A DNA stretch of 64,000 bases from an uncultured Lachnospiraceae bacterium (GCA_910587295.1 CAJULP010000065.1:111281-175280); one strand, 5' to 3'; positions 25,407 to 34,424 are shown, numbered from the stretch's first letter. Numbers and translations are program-made. Notes: a model not told the origin generated them from the sequence alone.

Positions 25407-27785
25407 TCAATAAATATTTTTCACCTGACAATCCACAAAGTAAAATCCAAGAATCTGCTGGCAGTCCATCTCCATAAGCCCCATAGCTTTTGCCCCGTTC
25501 TGTGACATTCCTACCCCATGCCCGTAGCCGCCGCCAATCAAAGTATATCCTACCACACATTCTCCTTTTTTTACAACATCAATTATCATGTAAGCACTTG
25601 GAAGGAGCGTACTGCTCTGGTGCGAAGACCCGTCCTGCCTTATCACTTCTCCTTTTTGGTTTAACACATATCGAATGTTATATTCGGAAATGACTTTGTA
25701 TGTTCCCTGATCCGTTTCGATCAAAAGTTCTTCCATGACACCGCCTTCCTTCCGTTTCAGGCAGCGGATATCATAGATTTCCTTAAATTGATCCGGTTTT
25801 TCCGATTCAAACTCCCCTTCTTTTTTTTCACAAAGAATTTTAAGAGGAACAGCCTCGAAACGCTGCACTAACCTGTCATAGACCATCTTCACGTCAAGTT
25901 CCTCTACCTGATACTCCCACCGAAACCATGCTTCTTCCTGCTCAAAAGCCTCATCATCCCTGCTTAAGATATATTCCCGAAACTGCTCCTCCTGCGTAAG
26001 GCTCTCCGGCAAAAGCGTATCACTGGCATCCCCTTCCCCCGTCTGCCCGATATACACAGACCTTAAATAAGGCATTTCCCCTTTTTGGTCCTCATTCCAC
26101 ACCCCGGCATCCGCACCAAACCCGCAGGAAGTGGAATAATAATATGCATTCACCGGTTCATCCTGATAACTAAGGATCATCCCCGATGTTTCCTTGACAG
26201 CCCTTGTGGAATTAACATTTTCCGCTATGTTGTTATACACCTGATAACTTACACTGTCATCTAAATGTGCCCCTGCGCTGCCATAGCCCGGATGTTCCAT
26301 ATAGCGGTACCCATAAGTCCTGGCACACACCGCCTGCGCCTTTAAGGCTTCCACGGGATAAGAAGCCGGCATTTCGCTTGGCACCACCGAGTACAGATAC
26401 TCCTCTAAGGGCAGCTCATTGATCAGCACGAGCCCCTCTTCCGTATCCGCGATCTCCATGCTCCCCCGGTAATAAGGAACCCCGCAGGCACGACTTTCCG
26501 AAAGCACCCCTATCCTCCCTGTCTGAATCACAGGCCTTACTTCTATCCTGCCGCCCTTTAAATACTCACTGCCTTTTTCAATCAGGAGCGTTTCTCCTTT
26601 AAGGATCTCCTGCGTCTTTCTGTCATCATATTCCCCGTATGTGATTTCCATCTTATCCTCACAGGAAAGTTCCACCGCCTGGTGGTAAATACTTCCACTG
26701 TCATTATTCTTCACCGCCACCCGGATGTTTTCCATCTTTTCCTTTTTGGTAATCAAAAAAGCGCATACTTTCCCGTCCTCCAGCACAAAATCAGAAAAAG
26801 AATACCCGATGGAAAGTTCCGTAACCTGCGCCATTCTAAGCTTATCAAAAAGCTGATAGCCGACACAGTTTTCAGACATTTCCAAAATCCCGGTTCCCTC
26901 CAGCTCCACGAATCCATCCCCATAGCCGAGAAGCTTTCCCCCAGCCTTTTCCTTTTTCACATGAAACTTTTCAAGCTTTCCGCCTTCAAAAGAAAGATCC
27001 GCAACCTGCTCCCGAAAACTGTTTCCGGACCCGCTTTCTCCGGCCTGCTCCAAATCCGCCAAAATGTTTCCGGCTATTTCCATATGGGGAATCGATATCT
27101 CATTGGTTCCATCAAAAAACCGCAGCTCCTCCTTGTTACATTCCATGACCCACACATTGGAAAGGTTCTGCGCCACGGACAATTCTCCCTGCATGACAAG
27201 CAGACGGTTTTCACGTACATATGCCTCCACCGTGGTAAAATTACACCCTGCAAATTCCGGGGAAACATAGGTATATACCGTTCCGTCTCCACCTAACAGC
27301 TCCCCTTCCAAAAGCTGTCTCTCCCCAACAAGATGCCCGGCATCACAAAGGATATCCATCCGCTCTATCCCAATGACATTTTCAAGTCCATAAAACCGTA
27401 AGAGCTTTTCATAGCTTTCATCCCAGTCCTTTTGGGTCAATAAAAATTCATCCCTGTATTTCCCCTCATACAAATAGGGGCTCTGGTCACCGGCCAGATA
27501 AGAAAGCATCTGCTTATATGTACCATAATCTAAACTTTCGGTATCTTCAGACATATCTTCAGACATCCCTTCCCAAAAGGCTTTAAGCCCCGGCCCATCC
27601 ACGATCCCTGCCCCGGTCTCTAAAAGTTCCATGGTAAGAATCCTTACATCCGAAAGCCTGGCGGTCTCCCCTGCCGGCTGCTTTAGCTGCCACAACGTCT
27701 TATCTTTTGTGATCAGCCAGATAAATAAAATGACCAGGACAGCGGTCAACGCCAGCTTCCCAAATATCCTTAACTGCTTTTCCAT
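25407..27785 (-). CDS. SpoIID/LytB domain protein with long N-terminal extension
   Basis: 792 residues from ATG 27785 (GGAAAGGAAAT upstream), more than twice the length of canonical SpoIID. One N-terminal membrane anchor (LALTAVLVILFIWLITKD) is followed by about 400 residues of beta-rich extension of unknown role. The SpoIID core then appears: YRGSMEIADTEEGLVLINEL, LPLEEYLYSVVPSEMPASYP, EALKAQAVCARTYGYRYM, AYYYSTSCG and near the C-terminus GGGYGHGVGMSQNGAKAMG. SpoIID is a lytic transglycosylase acting on stem-peptide-free peptidoglycan during engulfment; whether this long form acts in sporulation or vegetative wall turnover is open. Confidence 0.88.
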   Translation of the reverse strand: MEKQLRIFGKLALTAVLVILFIWLITKDKTLWQLKQPAGETARLSDVRILTMELLETGAGIVDGPGLKAFWEGMSEDMSEDTESLDYGTYKQMLSYLAGDQSPYLYEGKYRDEFLLTQKDWDESYEKLLRFYGLENVIGIERMDILCDAGHLVGERQLLEGELLGGDGTVYTYVSPEFAGCNFTTVEAYVRENRLLVMQGELSVAQNLSNVWVMECNKEELRFFDGTNEISIPHMEIAGNILADLEQAGESGSGNSFREQVADLSFEGGKLEKFHVKKEKAGGKLLGYGDGFVELEGTGILEMSENCVGYQLFDKLRMAQVTELSIGYSFSDFVLEDGKVCAFLITKKEKMENIRVAVKNNDSGSIYHQAVELSCEDKMEITYGEYDDRKTQEILKGETLLIEKGSEYLKGGRIEVRPVIQTGRIGVLSESRACGVPYYRGSMEIADTEEGLVLINELPLEEYLYSVVPSEMPASYPVEALKAQAVCARTYGYRYMEHPGYGSAGAHLDDSVSYQVYNNIAENVNSTRAVKETSGMILSYQDEPVNAYYYSTSCGFGADAGVWNEDQKGEMPYLRSVYIGQTGEGDASDTLLPESLTQEEQFREYILSRDDEAFEQEEAWFRWEYQVEELDVKMVYDRLVQRFEAVPLKILCEKKEGEFESEKPDQFKEIYDIRCLKRKEGGVMEELLIETDQGTYKVISEYNIRYVLNQKGEVIRQDGSSHQSSTLLPSAYMIIDVVKKGECVVGYTLIGGGYGHGVGMSQNGAKAMGLMEMDCQQILGFYFVDCQVKNIY

Positions 27786-27855
27786 AATTTCCTTTCCGAA
27801 CCATATCCTTTTTACAACAAACGCTGCCACGCTTTGCGAGCCAGCTTATTGTAAG

Positions 27856-27893
27856 AAAAGAAAAGCAGCCTAACCAAAGGCTGCTTTTCTTTT
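27856..27893. terminator. Strong bidirectional terminator
   Basis: AAAAGAAAAGCAGCC (27856-27870) pairs without mismatch with GGCTGCTTTTCTTTT (27879-27893) around an 8-base loop. It ends the 6S RNA on the minus strand and isolates it from the SpoIID gene. Confidence 0.92.
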
Positions 27894-28129
27894 GTATTTT
27901 ATACCTGTTGGTATACCCCAAAATGCCGGTTCCTGTCTTTTGACTCCTAGCAACGCTAGGTGGGTAACCGCAGCCTGTGCTTTTGCCTTCCCTTCCAATC
28001 CATCTAAACAATAGCAGCTATACGCTGCGCTTTTAGAAGTGAGGGCTTGACAGCCACAAGGAAATGTAGGAATCCCGTTTAAAGTATCTGTAGGTTCAAA
28101 ACAACAGGAATTATCGCACATTTCAGGTT
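27873..28129 (-). ncRNA. ssrS: 6S RNA (SsrS) candidate
   Basis: There is no credible coding frame here, but the minus strand has a good -10 box, a long-range stem and a strong terminator. The 5' segment TTCCTGTTGTTTTGA (around 28096-28110) is complementary, with one bulge, to TCAAAAGACAGGAA near the 3' end, closing a long rod. Inside the 3' side, ACCCACCTAGCGTTGCTAGG contains a small perfect hairpin, and the 3' end has GGTATACCAACAGGTAT before the terminator. A rod with an open centre and a small hairpin on the 3' side is the 6S RNA architecture, which captures the housekeeping RNA polymerase holoenzyme. Identification rests on structure and recalled similarity, not on a covariance search. 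Confidence 0.6.
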
Positions 28130-28135
28130 GCTTTT

Positions 28136-28164
28136 ATTATATCCAAAATGAAGCCATAATACAA
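28136..28164 (-). promoter_or_regulatory. Promoter of the 6S RNA locus
   Basis: Minus-strand TATAAT (28136-28141) is a perfect -10; TTGTAT (28159-28164) lies 17 bases upstream as a weaker -35. The predicted start is near 28129. Confidence 0.65.
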
Positions 28165-28225
28165 CTGGAAATTTTAAAAAGTTTGTGCCAAGCAACAGTT
28201 GTCATAAACTTAGGCCAAACTGCAA

Positions 28226-28254
28226 TAGACTTTATATTTTAGGTATGCTATACT
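28226..28254 (+). promoter_or_regulatory. Promoter of the 63-residue gene
   Basis: TAGACT (28226-28231), 17-base spacer, TATACT (28249-28254). The gene starts at 28302. Confidence 0.55.
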
Positions 28255-28301
28255 TGACGTAACAAGATAATTGGTTTTCCATAATCGGGAGGTGATCATT
28301 T

Positions 28302-28493
28302 ATGCCTAGTATATCAGATATTGTAAGAGACTCGGTAGTTGAGTTTTCACGGCTTCAGAAATGGATGTTATCAGCCAAAGAAAACAACGATACACCCACA
28401 TATGACATGATGTTTGACCGTTATGTTGAGTTGAAAGTAATTCTTACGACTGCAGGTGTCAATTTAACGGATATTGACAAGATTAAAGCATAA
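28302..28493 (+). CDS. Small helical protein of unknown function
   Basis: 63 residues with a strong GGGAGGTGATC ribosome binding site, its own promoter and its own terminator, so it is a real monocistronic gene. The product is acidic and helical (SISDIVRDSVVEFSRLQKW, YDMMFDRYVELKVILTTAG, NLTDIDKIKA), without Cys, signal peptide or membrane helix. It resembles small conserved proteins of Lachnospiraceae, but I cannot name a family. Neighbours on both sides (6S RNA, pckA) are on the opposite strand. Confidence 0.8.
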   Translation: MPSISDIVRDSVVEFSRLQKWMLSAKENNDTPTYDMMFDRYVELKVILTTAGVNLTDIDKIKA

Positions 28494-28516
28494 TTTAGGG
28501 CACAAGTACAATATAG

Positions 28517-28555
28517 CACCCCTTCGACTTATTGGATAGTCCAAAGGGGTGTTTT
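28517..28555 (+). terminator. Terminator of the 63-residue gene
   Basis: CACCCCTT (28517-28524) pairs with AAGGGGTG (28544-28551), with an inner GACT/AGTC stem, followed by TTTT. Confidence 0.85.
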
Positions 28556-28586
28556 ACTATTTACTGAATATCCGCACTCACAGAAA

Positions 28587-28614
28587 AAAAGAACCCCGCA
28601 AGCAGGGTTCTTTT
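28587..28614 (-). terminator. Terminator of pckA
   Basis: AAAAGAACCC (28587-28596) and GGGTTCTTTT (28605-28614) form a 10-bp stem with an 8-base loop. It lies 21 bases past the pckA stop on the minus strand and can work in both directions. Confidence 0.85.
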
Positions 28615-28635
28615 CCATTTATACCAATCTCATAT

Positions 28636-30342
28636 TTAGCTAAGTGCATCAACCAGTTTCTGAACTGCAGCAAGTGCTTCATCAGGAAGTTTATCATAGC
28701 CTTCCTTCTTCTCTGCAAAGCCTTTCACAGCATCTACACGGTTCTGCATAGCGCTCTTTAATGCAGCCTTGTAAGATTCATCATTTAAGTCAGGCCTAAA
28801 GTCAGCGGTCTTGCCATCCCAGTCATACATGATCTCTACGTCATCAAAGTTGCCCCATTTCTCAAATTTAGCCTTCCCTTCAACAATCGTCTCAAGGATG
28901 CCAAGAGTATCCGCAGGTTTTACCTTTGTTCCCATGAAATCACCGGTATTAACGATGTAGCATGCAACATTCTTTTCTTCAACCAGCTTTTTGAACTTCT
29001 CATAGTCATTAACAAGCGGATAGGTCCTGAACGGGTTAGCATAAGGTACGATACGCAGTGCATTCAAATCTGTACCTGCCGCAACACGTTCTGCGGTGGA
29101 AGTCTTGGTTGCAAGGGTAGCGCCCATAACAGAAGCAAGGGCAGCGCCGTCAAGCTTTACTACCGGAGGGATGGTAGGATCTTTCATGATCCAGAAGATT
29201 GCATTAACAGGAGCATCAATCTTATCCACGCGGTTCGGAGACCATAATTTGGACTTGATCGCACGGCCGTTGCCGTTTCTGATGTCTTCCGTTACAAGCT
29301 GAATCTTGCCATTCTCGTCTAAAGTTGCGGAACAGTTCTGTGCTGATAACAGATATTCATTATCAGGACAGCCTGTAGGATAATCTGCTGTCTTATCAAA
29401 ATAAGTAGGCTCTAATGCAACAGACGCACAGGTATCTGTATTGATGATAAACGCATCATCATGAAGTACTGTGATCGGATATTTCCCACCGTGCTTAGCA
29501 TGTGTCAAAGTAGACTTACCGGATCCTGACAGACCGTAAACAGATGCTACGAACTTGGAACCGTCAGCTAATGTGTATTCTTTCTGCCCGCCGTGGCATG
29601 CTGCATAACCGTTCCTGTTAGCAAGCGCCCATGCCATGGTCAGTGTACCCTTCTTGTGCTCGCCAAAGTATTTCATACCAAGAATAGCCGCACAGTTCTG
29701 GTTGGTGTCAAAATAGCACAATGTGCGAGGATCGCTTAAGCAGCTATAGTCAACATCAGGCGCCTCATGAGGCTCCCACTGAGGATCGGAGAAGATATAG
29801 ATATCAGGTTCTTTTCCGTCACCAACAGGTTTGGAATTTTTGTACATCTTTACATATTCATCGGACATATACTGGAAATTGATCATCCAGTTGTAAAGAA
29901 GGTTTTCTTCCCCTTCCGGAAGCAGAAGATGTGCTTTTACCATAAATTCAGGGTCAAGTCCTACAAAGCACTCTGCATGATACATGGTTTTCCAACGTGT
30001 CTCATAAACAGCATCCATAACAACTTTGTCAAGTTTCACTTCATCAACGCCGGGCTCGCCTTTGATACGGCGCGCTGCCGCATAACGGCCTGTTACAGCG
30101 CCATCGTTGAACAACAGAACCTTAGCGTCTTTCTCAAGGCCAAATGTCTCGCCATCCTTAACAGGCATATCCGTAACGATTGTTCCGGGTGAATTTTTCG
30201 CTAATTCATAAGCTTGTTTTAAGGTGTTTACTTTCACTACGTTGTTTCCGTAAAATGCAGCTTCGATAATAGAACGGGTCTTTGAAAAACCAACCTTACC
30301 TGCGCCTATTTCGGAAATTGGATAATAAGCTTTTGTTGACAT
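28636..30342 (-). CDS. pckA: Phosphoenolpyruvate carboxykinase (ATP)
   Basis: 568 residues, somewhat longer than the roughly 530 of typical ATP-type enzymes. The nucleotide loop VYGLSGSGKSTLTHAKHG, the metal site VLHDDAFIINTDTCASVALE, the catalytic YAACHGGQKEYTL region and SKLWSPNRVDKIDAPVNAIF are all present. It interconverts oxaloacetate and PEP with ATP; in fermenting Clostridia it may run toward oxaloacetate for CO2 fixation or toward PEP in gluconeogenesis. AAGGAGGATG precedes ATG 30342. It is divergent from gltA, so the intergenic region of about 450 bases serves two enzymes acting around oxaloacetate. Confidence 0.97.
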   Translation of the reverse strand: MSTKAYYPISEIGAGKVGFSKTRSIIEAAFYGNNVVKVNTLKQAYELAKNSPGTIVTDMPVKDGETFGLEKDAKVLLFNDGAVTGRYAAARRIKGEPGVDEVKLDKVVMDAVYETRWKTMYHAECFVGLDPEFMVKAHLLLPEGEENLLYNWMINFQYMSDEYVKMYKNSKPVGDGKEPDIYIFSDPQWEPHEAPDVDYSCLSDPRTLCYFDTNQNCAAILGMKYFGEHKKGTLTMAWALANRNGYAACHGGQKEYTLADGSKFVASVYGLSGSGKSTLTHAKHGGKYPITVLHDDAFIINTDTCASVALEPTYFDKTADYPTGCPDNEYLLSAQNCSATLDENGKIQLVTEDIRNGNGRAIKSKLWSPNRVDKIDAPVNAIFWIMKDPTIPPVVKLDGAALASVMGATLATKTSTAERVAAGTDLNALRIVPYANPFRTYPLVNDYEKFKKLVEEKNVACYIVNTGDFMGTKVKPADTLGILETIVEGKAKFEKWGNFDDVEIMYDWDGKTADFRPDLNDESYKAALKSAMQNRVDAVKGFAEKKEGYDKLPDEALAAVQKLVDALS

Positions 30343-30500
30343 ATGTCATCCTCCTTAAAAATAAATGTATATTTTAACTGTAGCCTGCCGCTGCGGACAA
30401 TACCGTAAGATCTGCTGTAAGCGGCACTGTAAGCCCTGCCGCCGGCATTGCCAAAAGCATGCTTAAAGCCACAGTTTCCTACCGGGAATGCGCTTTCCAC
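30343..30500 (-). promoter_or_regulatory. Long 5' leader of pckA
   Basis: From the promoter at 30512-30540 to the ATG there are about 160 bases with no gene. The leader is GC-rich compared with the flanking promoter DNA and holds inverted segments such as GCCGCT...AGCGGC. I recognise no known riboswitch; regulation by RNA structure is only a possibility. Confidence 0.3.
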
Positions 30501-30511
30501 GCACCTCTTGT

Positions 30512-30540
30512 ATTATCGCAGACATGGTTTTAAAAGTCAA
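30512..30540 (-). promoter_or_regulatory. pckA promoter
   Basis: Minus-strand TTGACT (30535-30540), 17-base spacer, GATAAT (30512-30517). Confidence 0.75.
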
Positions 30541-30602
30541 TATGAAGAAACTTCATTTTTTCATTTTTGATAAATTTAACAAATTTTTTATATTTTTTTC
30601 TC

Positions 30603-30631
30603 TTGTTTGAAATCCTTATGCATGGTAAAAT
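30603..30631 (+). promoter_or_regulatory. gltA promoter
   Basis: TTGTTT (30603-30608), 17-base spacer, TAAAAT (30626-30631). About 155 bases of AT-rich leader follow before the AGAAAGGAG site and ATG 30792; nothing else is visible there. Confidence 0.6.
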
Positions 30632-30791
30632 AGTTATGTTAACTTTTCTGGAATGTTCCTGTTACGCATTTACATTTCTGTTTCGTTACACTTACCCGTA
30701 TATTTTAAATATTATCTTGCTTGATCCCACTCAAGCTATATTAATATTCATTTTTATCTATATCTATATATTTTTAGAAAGGAGATTTTAT

Positions 30792-32156
30792 ATGGATCAT
30801 AATGTTTTTTCTGAAATCACCCCCGATATCGTCCGCCTTGCGAAAATGAGTGAACAGGCAGATATAATTGAAACGGAACTTTTCACCAAATATGATGTTA
30901 AAAGGGGTCTGCGCGATTTAAACGGCAAAGGTGTCCTTGCAGGCCTGACCAATATTTCGGACGTACGGGCCACTGAAATTATAAACGGTGAATCCCGCCC
31001 TGCCCATGGCCGGTTATACTACCGCGGCTATGACGTTAAGGATCTTGTAAACGGCTTTACCAAAGACGGACGGTTTGGATTTGAGGAGATTACTTATCTT
31101 CTGCTTTTTGCCAGGCTCCCTAATGAAGCGGAACTGGAAAATTTCCGCGGACTCCTGTCCAAATACCGGAGCCTTCCTACCAGTTTTGTACGGGATATCA
31201 TTATGAAAGCACCCAGCAGCGACATGATGAACACCCTTGCCCGCAGTGTCCTTACTTTGTATTCCTATGACGACCGTGCGGACGATGTATCGCTTCCCAA
31301 TGTGCTTCGTCAGTGCCTGCAGCTTATCAGCCTGTTCCCGCTTTTATCCATTTACGGTTATCAGGCATACTGCCACTACCATGACGGTAAGAGCTTATAC
31401 ATCCACCAGCCAGTTCCGGAATTATCCATGGCGGAGAATATATTACATATTTTAAGGCCTGACAGCACTTACACGCCTTTAGAGGCAAAGCTTTTGGATA
31501 TTGCGCTGGTCCTCCATATGGAGCACGGCGGTGGAAACAACTCCTCCTTCACCACCCATGTGGTCACCTCTTCCTTAACGGACACTTACTCCGTGATTGC
31601 CGCTGCCATCGGTTCCCTTAAGGGCCCCAGACATGGCGGCGCTAACATTAAAGTTGTCCAGATGTTTGAAGAAATGAAAAAGGAAGTCCACGATTGGGCT
31701 GACGAAGAAGAAGTTGGAAATTACTTAAAGAAACTTTTACATAAAGAAGCCTTTGACCATGCCGGGCTGATCTATGGTGTGGGCCATGCGATCTATTCCA
31801 AGTCAGATCCCCGTGCCGTGATCTTTAAATCCTTTGTGGAAAAGCTTTCTGTTGAAAAAGGATTGGAAAAAGAATTTGCACTTTACTCCCTGGTAGAGAC
31901 CCTTGCGCCAAAGGTCATTGCCGGAGAACGCCAGATGTATAAGGGGGTCAGCATTAACGTGGACTTCTACTCCGGATTTGTATACCATATGCTGGGACTT
32001 CCCATGGAACTGTACACTCCAATCTTTGCCATTGCCCGTATCTCCGGATGGAGCGCCCACCGGATGGAAGAACTGGCAAACAACGGGAAGATCATCCGCC
32101 CTGCTTACAAATCCATCGGAACAGATCAGGAATACATAGATATCAAAGACAGATAA
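30792..32156 (+). CDS. gltA: Citrate synthase
   Basis: 454 residues starting MDHNVFSEITPDIVRLAKMS at 30792, behind GAAAGGAG; the frame is open upstream to 30567 but that is AT-rich leader. It is the longer clostridial citrate synthase type. Substrate-binding residues are in LYYRGYDVKDL, LHMEHGGGNNSSFTTHV (catalytic His), GPRHGGANIKVVQM and GVGHAIYSKSDPRAVIFKS (catalytic Asp), and KGVSINVDFYSGFVYHMLG. It condenses acetyl-CoA with oxaloacetate, for glutamate synthesis in an anaerobe. Ends in a terminator; divergent from pckA. Confidence 0.96.
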   Translation: MDHNVFSEITPDIVRLAKMSEQADIIETELFTKYDVKRGLRDLNGKGVLAGLTNISDVRATEIINGESRPAHGRLYYRGYDVKDLVNGFTKDGRFGFEEITYLLLFARLPNEAELENFRGLLSKYRSLPTSFVRDIIMKAPSSDMMNTLARSVLTLYSYDDRADDVSLPNVLRQCLQLISLFPLLSIYGYQAYCHYHDGKSLYIHQPVPELSMAENILHILRPDSTYTPLEAKLLDIALVLHMEHGGGNNSSFTTHVVTSSLTDTYSVIAAAIGSLKGPRHGGANIKVVQMFEEMKKEVHDWADEEEVGNYLKKLLHKEAFDHAGLIYGVGHAIYSKSDPRAVIFKSFVEKLSVEKGLEKEFALYSLVETLAPKVIAGERQMYKGVSINVDFYSGFVYHMLGLPMELYTPIFAIARISGWSAHRMEELANNGKIIRPAYKSIGTDQEYIDIKDR

Positions 32157-32161
32157 AGAAC

Positions 32162-32200
32162 GCCCCTGCATCATTGCACAATGATACAGGGGCTGTTTAT
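32162..32200 (+). terminator. Terminator of gltA
   Basis: GCCCCTG-C-ATCATT (32162-32175) pairs with AATGAT-A-CAGGGGC (32180-32193) with one mismatch, followed by TGTTTATGTTT. Confidence 0.8.
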
Positions 32201-32213
32201 GTTTGATCTAACT

Positions 32214-33704
32214 TTAATCTATTGCTAAAATATCCAGCACAACCTTCTTCATCTCATCCTTCCCGCATACCCGGTCGTGCAGTATGGGCGCTTCCTTGAT
32301 CTCAGAAACTGCATCAGGCTCCTTGACGCCGGATAATGCTTCAAGGGCATCTGCCAGCTCAAAATCACCAAGCTCCCGATGCCCCGGTTCAATGGCATCC
32401 ATCACGCTTCTGGTAAATTTGTAAGGACTTGCCGTAGAAACAATCACCGTCTTCGTCTCGTCTTTAGTTTCCTTCCGGTATTTCTGATAAACGCTTGCGG
32501 CCACCGCCGTATGGGGATCAAGCACATACCCTGCCTCCTCGTAAAAATCACGGATGGTATCCGCGGTTTCCTCCTCATCCGCATAGTTGCCGTAAAAGTC
32601 CAAAAGCCCCGCTTTCATTTCTTCCGTGATCCGATAAGATCCGCTGCCGGAAAGGGCATCCATCAGCTCCTTATTCTTCTCCGGACAATTTCCGGTAAGC
32701 CGGTAGATAAGCCTCTCTAAATTACTGGAAATCAAAATATCCATGGAAGGGGAAGTCGTCAACACAAACTCCCGGTTCCTGTCATAAGTGCCGGTTCGGA
32801 AGAAATCAAACAGCACTTTATTTTCATTGGACGCACAAATAAGCTTCGCAAGGGGCAGCCCCATCTGCTTTGCATAAAACGCCGCAAGAATATTCCCAAA
32901 GTTTCCTGTGGGAACCACCACATTGATCCTTTCGCCTTCCCCGATCTTCCCTTCCTTTAAAAGCTTTGCATAGGCATACACATAATAAACGATCTGAGGA
33001 ACAAGCCTGCCGATATTGATGGAATTTGCGGAGGAAAACTGGAACCCCTTCCCGTTCATGAAAGCCGCCAGCTCTTTATCCCCGAAAATCTTTTTCACGC
33101 CGGTCTGGGCATCGTCAAAATTGCCATGAATCCCTGCCACATATGTATTTTTGCCCTTTTGGGTCACCATCTGCCGCTCCTGGATCGGGCTCACTCCATT
33201 TTTCGGATAAAAAACAATGATCCTCGTATTTTCCACATCTGCAAACCCGGCCAGAGCCGCTTTTCCGGTATCCCCCGAAGTAGCCGTCAAAATAACGATT
33301 TCATTTTCCACATGGTTTTTCTTTGCGGATGTGGTCAGAAGGTGGGGCAGAATGGACAACGCCATATCCTTAAACGCAATGGTCGGCCCGTAAAACAGTT
33401 CCAAAAAATGCACGCCCTTTGCTTCCGCCATGGGTACGATCTCGCGGGTGTCAAATTTGTCATCATAAGCCTTTTGGATGCAGTCCTTTAACTCTTTTTC
33501 CGTGAAATCCGTAAGATAAAGCTTCATCACCTCATAAGCAGTCTCAGCATAAGTCATTTCTGATAATTCCCTTAAGGTCTTATCTAAAGCCGGGATCTTG
33601 TCCGGCACAAAAAGTCCTCCGTCATCAGAAAGTCCCTTTAAGATCGCTTCTGATGCCTTAACCTGCATTCCTTTACTTCTGGTGCTGTTATAGTAAACTT
33701 CCAT
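32214..33704 (-). CDS. thrC: Threonine synthase
   Basis: 496 residues. ATG 33704 is chosen because AAGGAG lies 7 bases upstream, whereas ATG 33710 is only one base from it. It is the long class 1 form: YNSTRSKGMQVKASEAILKG, LSDDGGLFVPDKIPAL, then the PLP-lysine segment FYGPTIAFKDMALSILPHLL, the phosphate-binding ATSGDTGKAALAGF and VPTGNFGNILAAFYAKQMG. It converts O-phosphohomoserine to threonine. It stands alone, with its own promoter and no hom or thrB nearby. Confidence 0.97.
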   Translation of the reverse strand: MEVYYNSTRSKGMQVKASEAILKGLSDDGGLFVPDKIPALDKTLRELSEMTYAETAYEVMKLYLTDFTEKELKDCIQKAYDDKFDTREIVPMAEAKGVHFLELFYGPTIAFKDMALSILPHLLTTSAKKNHVENEIVILTATSGDTGKAALAGFADVENTRIIVFYPKNGVSPIQERQMVTQKGKNTYVAGIHGNFDDAQTGVKKIFGDKELAAFMNGKGFQFSSANSINIGRLVPQIVYYVYAYAKLLKEGKIGEGERINVVVPTGNFGNILAAFYAKQMGLPLAKLICASNENKVLFDFFRTGTYDRNREFVLTTSPSMDILISSNLERLIYRLTGNCPEKNKELMDALSGSGSYRITEEMKAGLLDFYGNYADEEETADTIRDFYEEAGYVLDPHTAVAASVYQKYRKETKDETKTVIVSTASPYKFTRSVMDAIEPGHRELGDFELADALEALSGVKEPDAVSEIKEAPILHDRVCGKDEMKKVVLDILAID

Positions 33705-33759
33705 ACTCATGCTCCTTATCTGTTCATGTAAATAAACCTGTTTAAAAATACGCTTACCT

Positions 33760-33788
33760 ATTTTATCACAAAACCATATACTTTACAA
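33760..33788 (-). promoter_or_regulatory. thrC promoter
   Basis: Minus-strand TTGTAA (33783-33788), 17-base spacer, TAAAAT (33760-33765). The -35 lies just after the stop of the SleB-type gene. Confidence 0.6.
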
Positions 33789-33794
33789 TTCTTT

Positions 33795-34424
33795 TCAATT
33801 CGTATAAAATTCATGCCCGCCATGGGAAAATAATCTGGTCAAAGACGCGTCAAACCATTGCATCTTTTCCGGATCAGCATATTTCCTTGCCGCAAAGTAT
33901 AAGGCCCCCTGGGAAATATCCTCACCCTTAAGCACACGTTCCACCGCATTGATCGTCTCCTGTGTAACCTTAATGCGTTCATAAGTTCCATTAGCCACCG
34001 GAGAAAACTGATAAACACCGTCTTTTTGCTGCTTGACCACCTTCAACACACTGTTTGGGAACCTGGGGCTGTCCACCCGGTTTAAGACCACGCCCGCCAC
34101 TAACATCTTCCCCTCTTCATCCTGATTTCCAGCCTCAGCCTGTACAATTTTAAGCAATGCTTCATAATCCTCATCGGCCAGCTGGTACTTGTACTCTTTT
34201 TCCATCACGGAATACCCCACTACCCTCTGTCCTGACGCCGCTTTCTTCTGCATCCCCAAAAAGTAATCCGCCTTTGGCGTCTCATCCTCTGTCCTTCCTT
34301 CCAGTTCAAGTTGAAATGCCGGCGTTGCCGCATACAGCATAAGCTGCGCCTCCTTTATGCTAAACCAGCATATTCCAACTAACATATTCAGTAAAAACAA
34401 TTGGATAATAAATTTCTTATACAT
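33795..34424 (-). CDS. SleB-type cell-wall hydrolase (Hydrolase_2)
   Basis: 209 residues with an N-terminal signal anchor (IIQLFLLNMLVGICWFSI) and a C-terminal Hydrolase_2 domain of about 110 residues: LLKIVQAEAGNQDEEGKMLV carries the catalytic Glu, followed by AGVVLNRVDSPRFPNSVLKV, VYQFSPVANGTYERIKVT and GALYFAARKYA. This is the SleB/CwlJ fold that cuts spore cortex or peptidoglycan as a lytic transglycosylase. There is no separate peptidoglycan-binding domain, so it is shorter than true SleB. A cortex or vegetative wall role cannot be decided from the sequence. Confidence 0.9.
   Translation of the reverse strand: MYKKFIIQLFLLNMLVGICWFSIKEAQLMLYAATPAFQLELEGRTEDETPKADYFLGMQKKAASGQRVVGYSVMEKEYKYQLADEDYEALLKIVQAEAGNQDEEGKMLVAGVVLNRVDSPRFPNSVLKVVKQQKDGVYQFSPVANGTYERIKVTQETINAVERVLKGEDISQGALYFAARKYADPEKMQWFDASLTRLFSHGGHEFYTN

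Noticed and set aside
27870..28121. Minus-strand open frames over the 6S RNA locus
   Set aside because: Start sites are poor, composition is not coding-like, and the terminator and long-range pairing fit an RNA gene.
30567..30791. N-terminal extension of citrate synthase
   Set aside because: AT-rich leader with a promoter inside; GAAAGGAG and the family N-terminus place the start at 30792.
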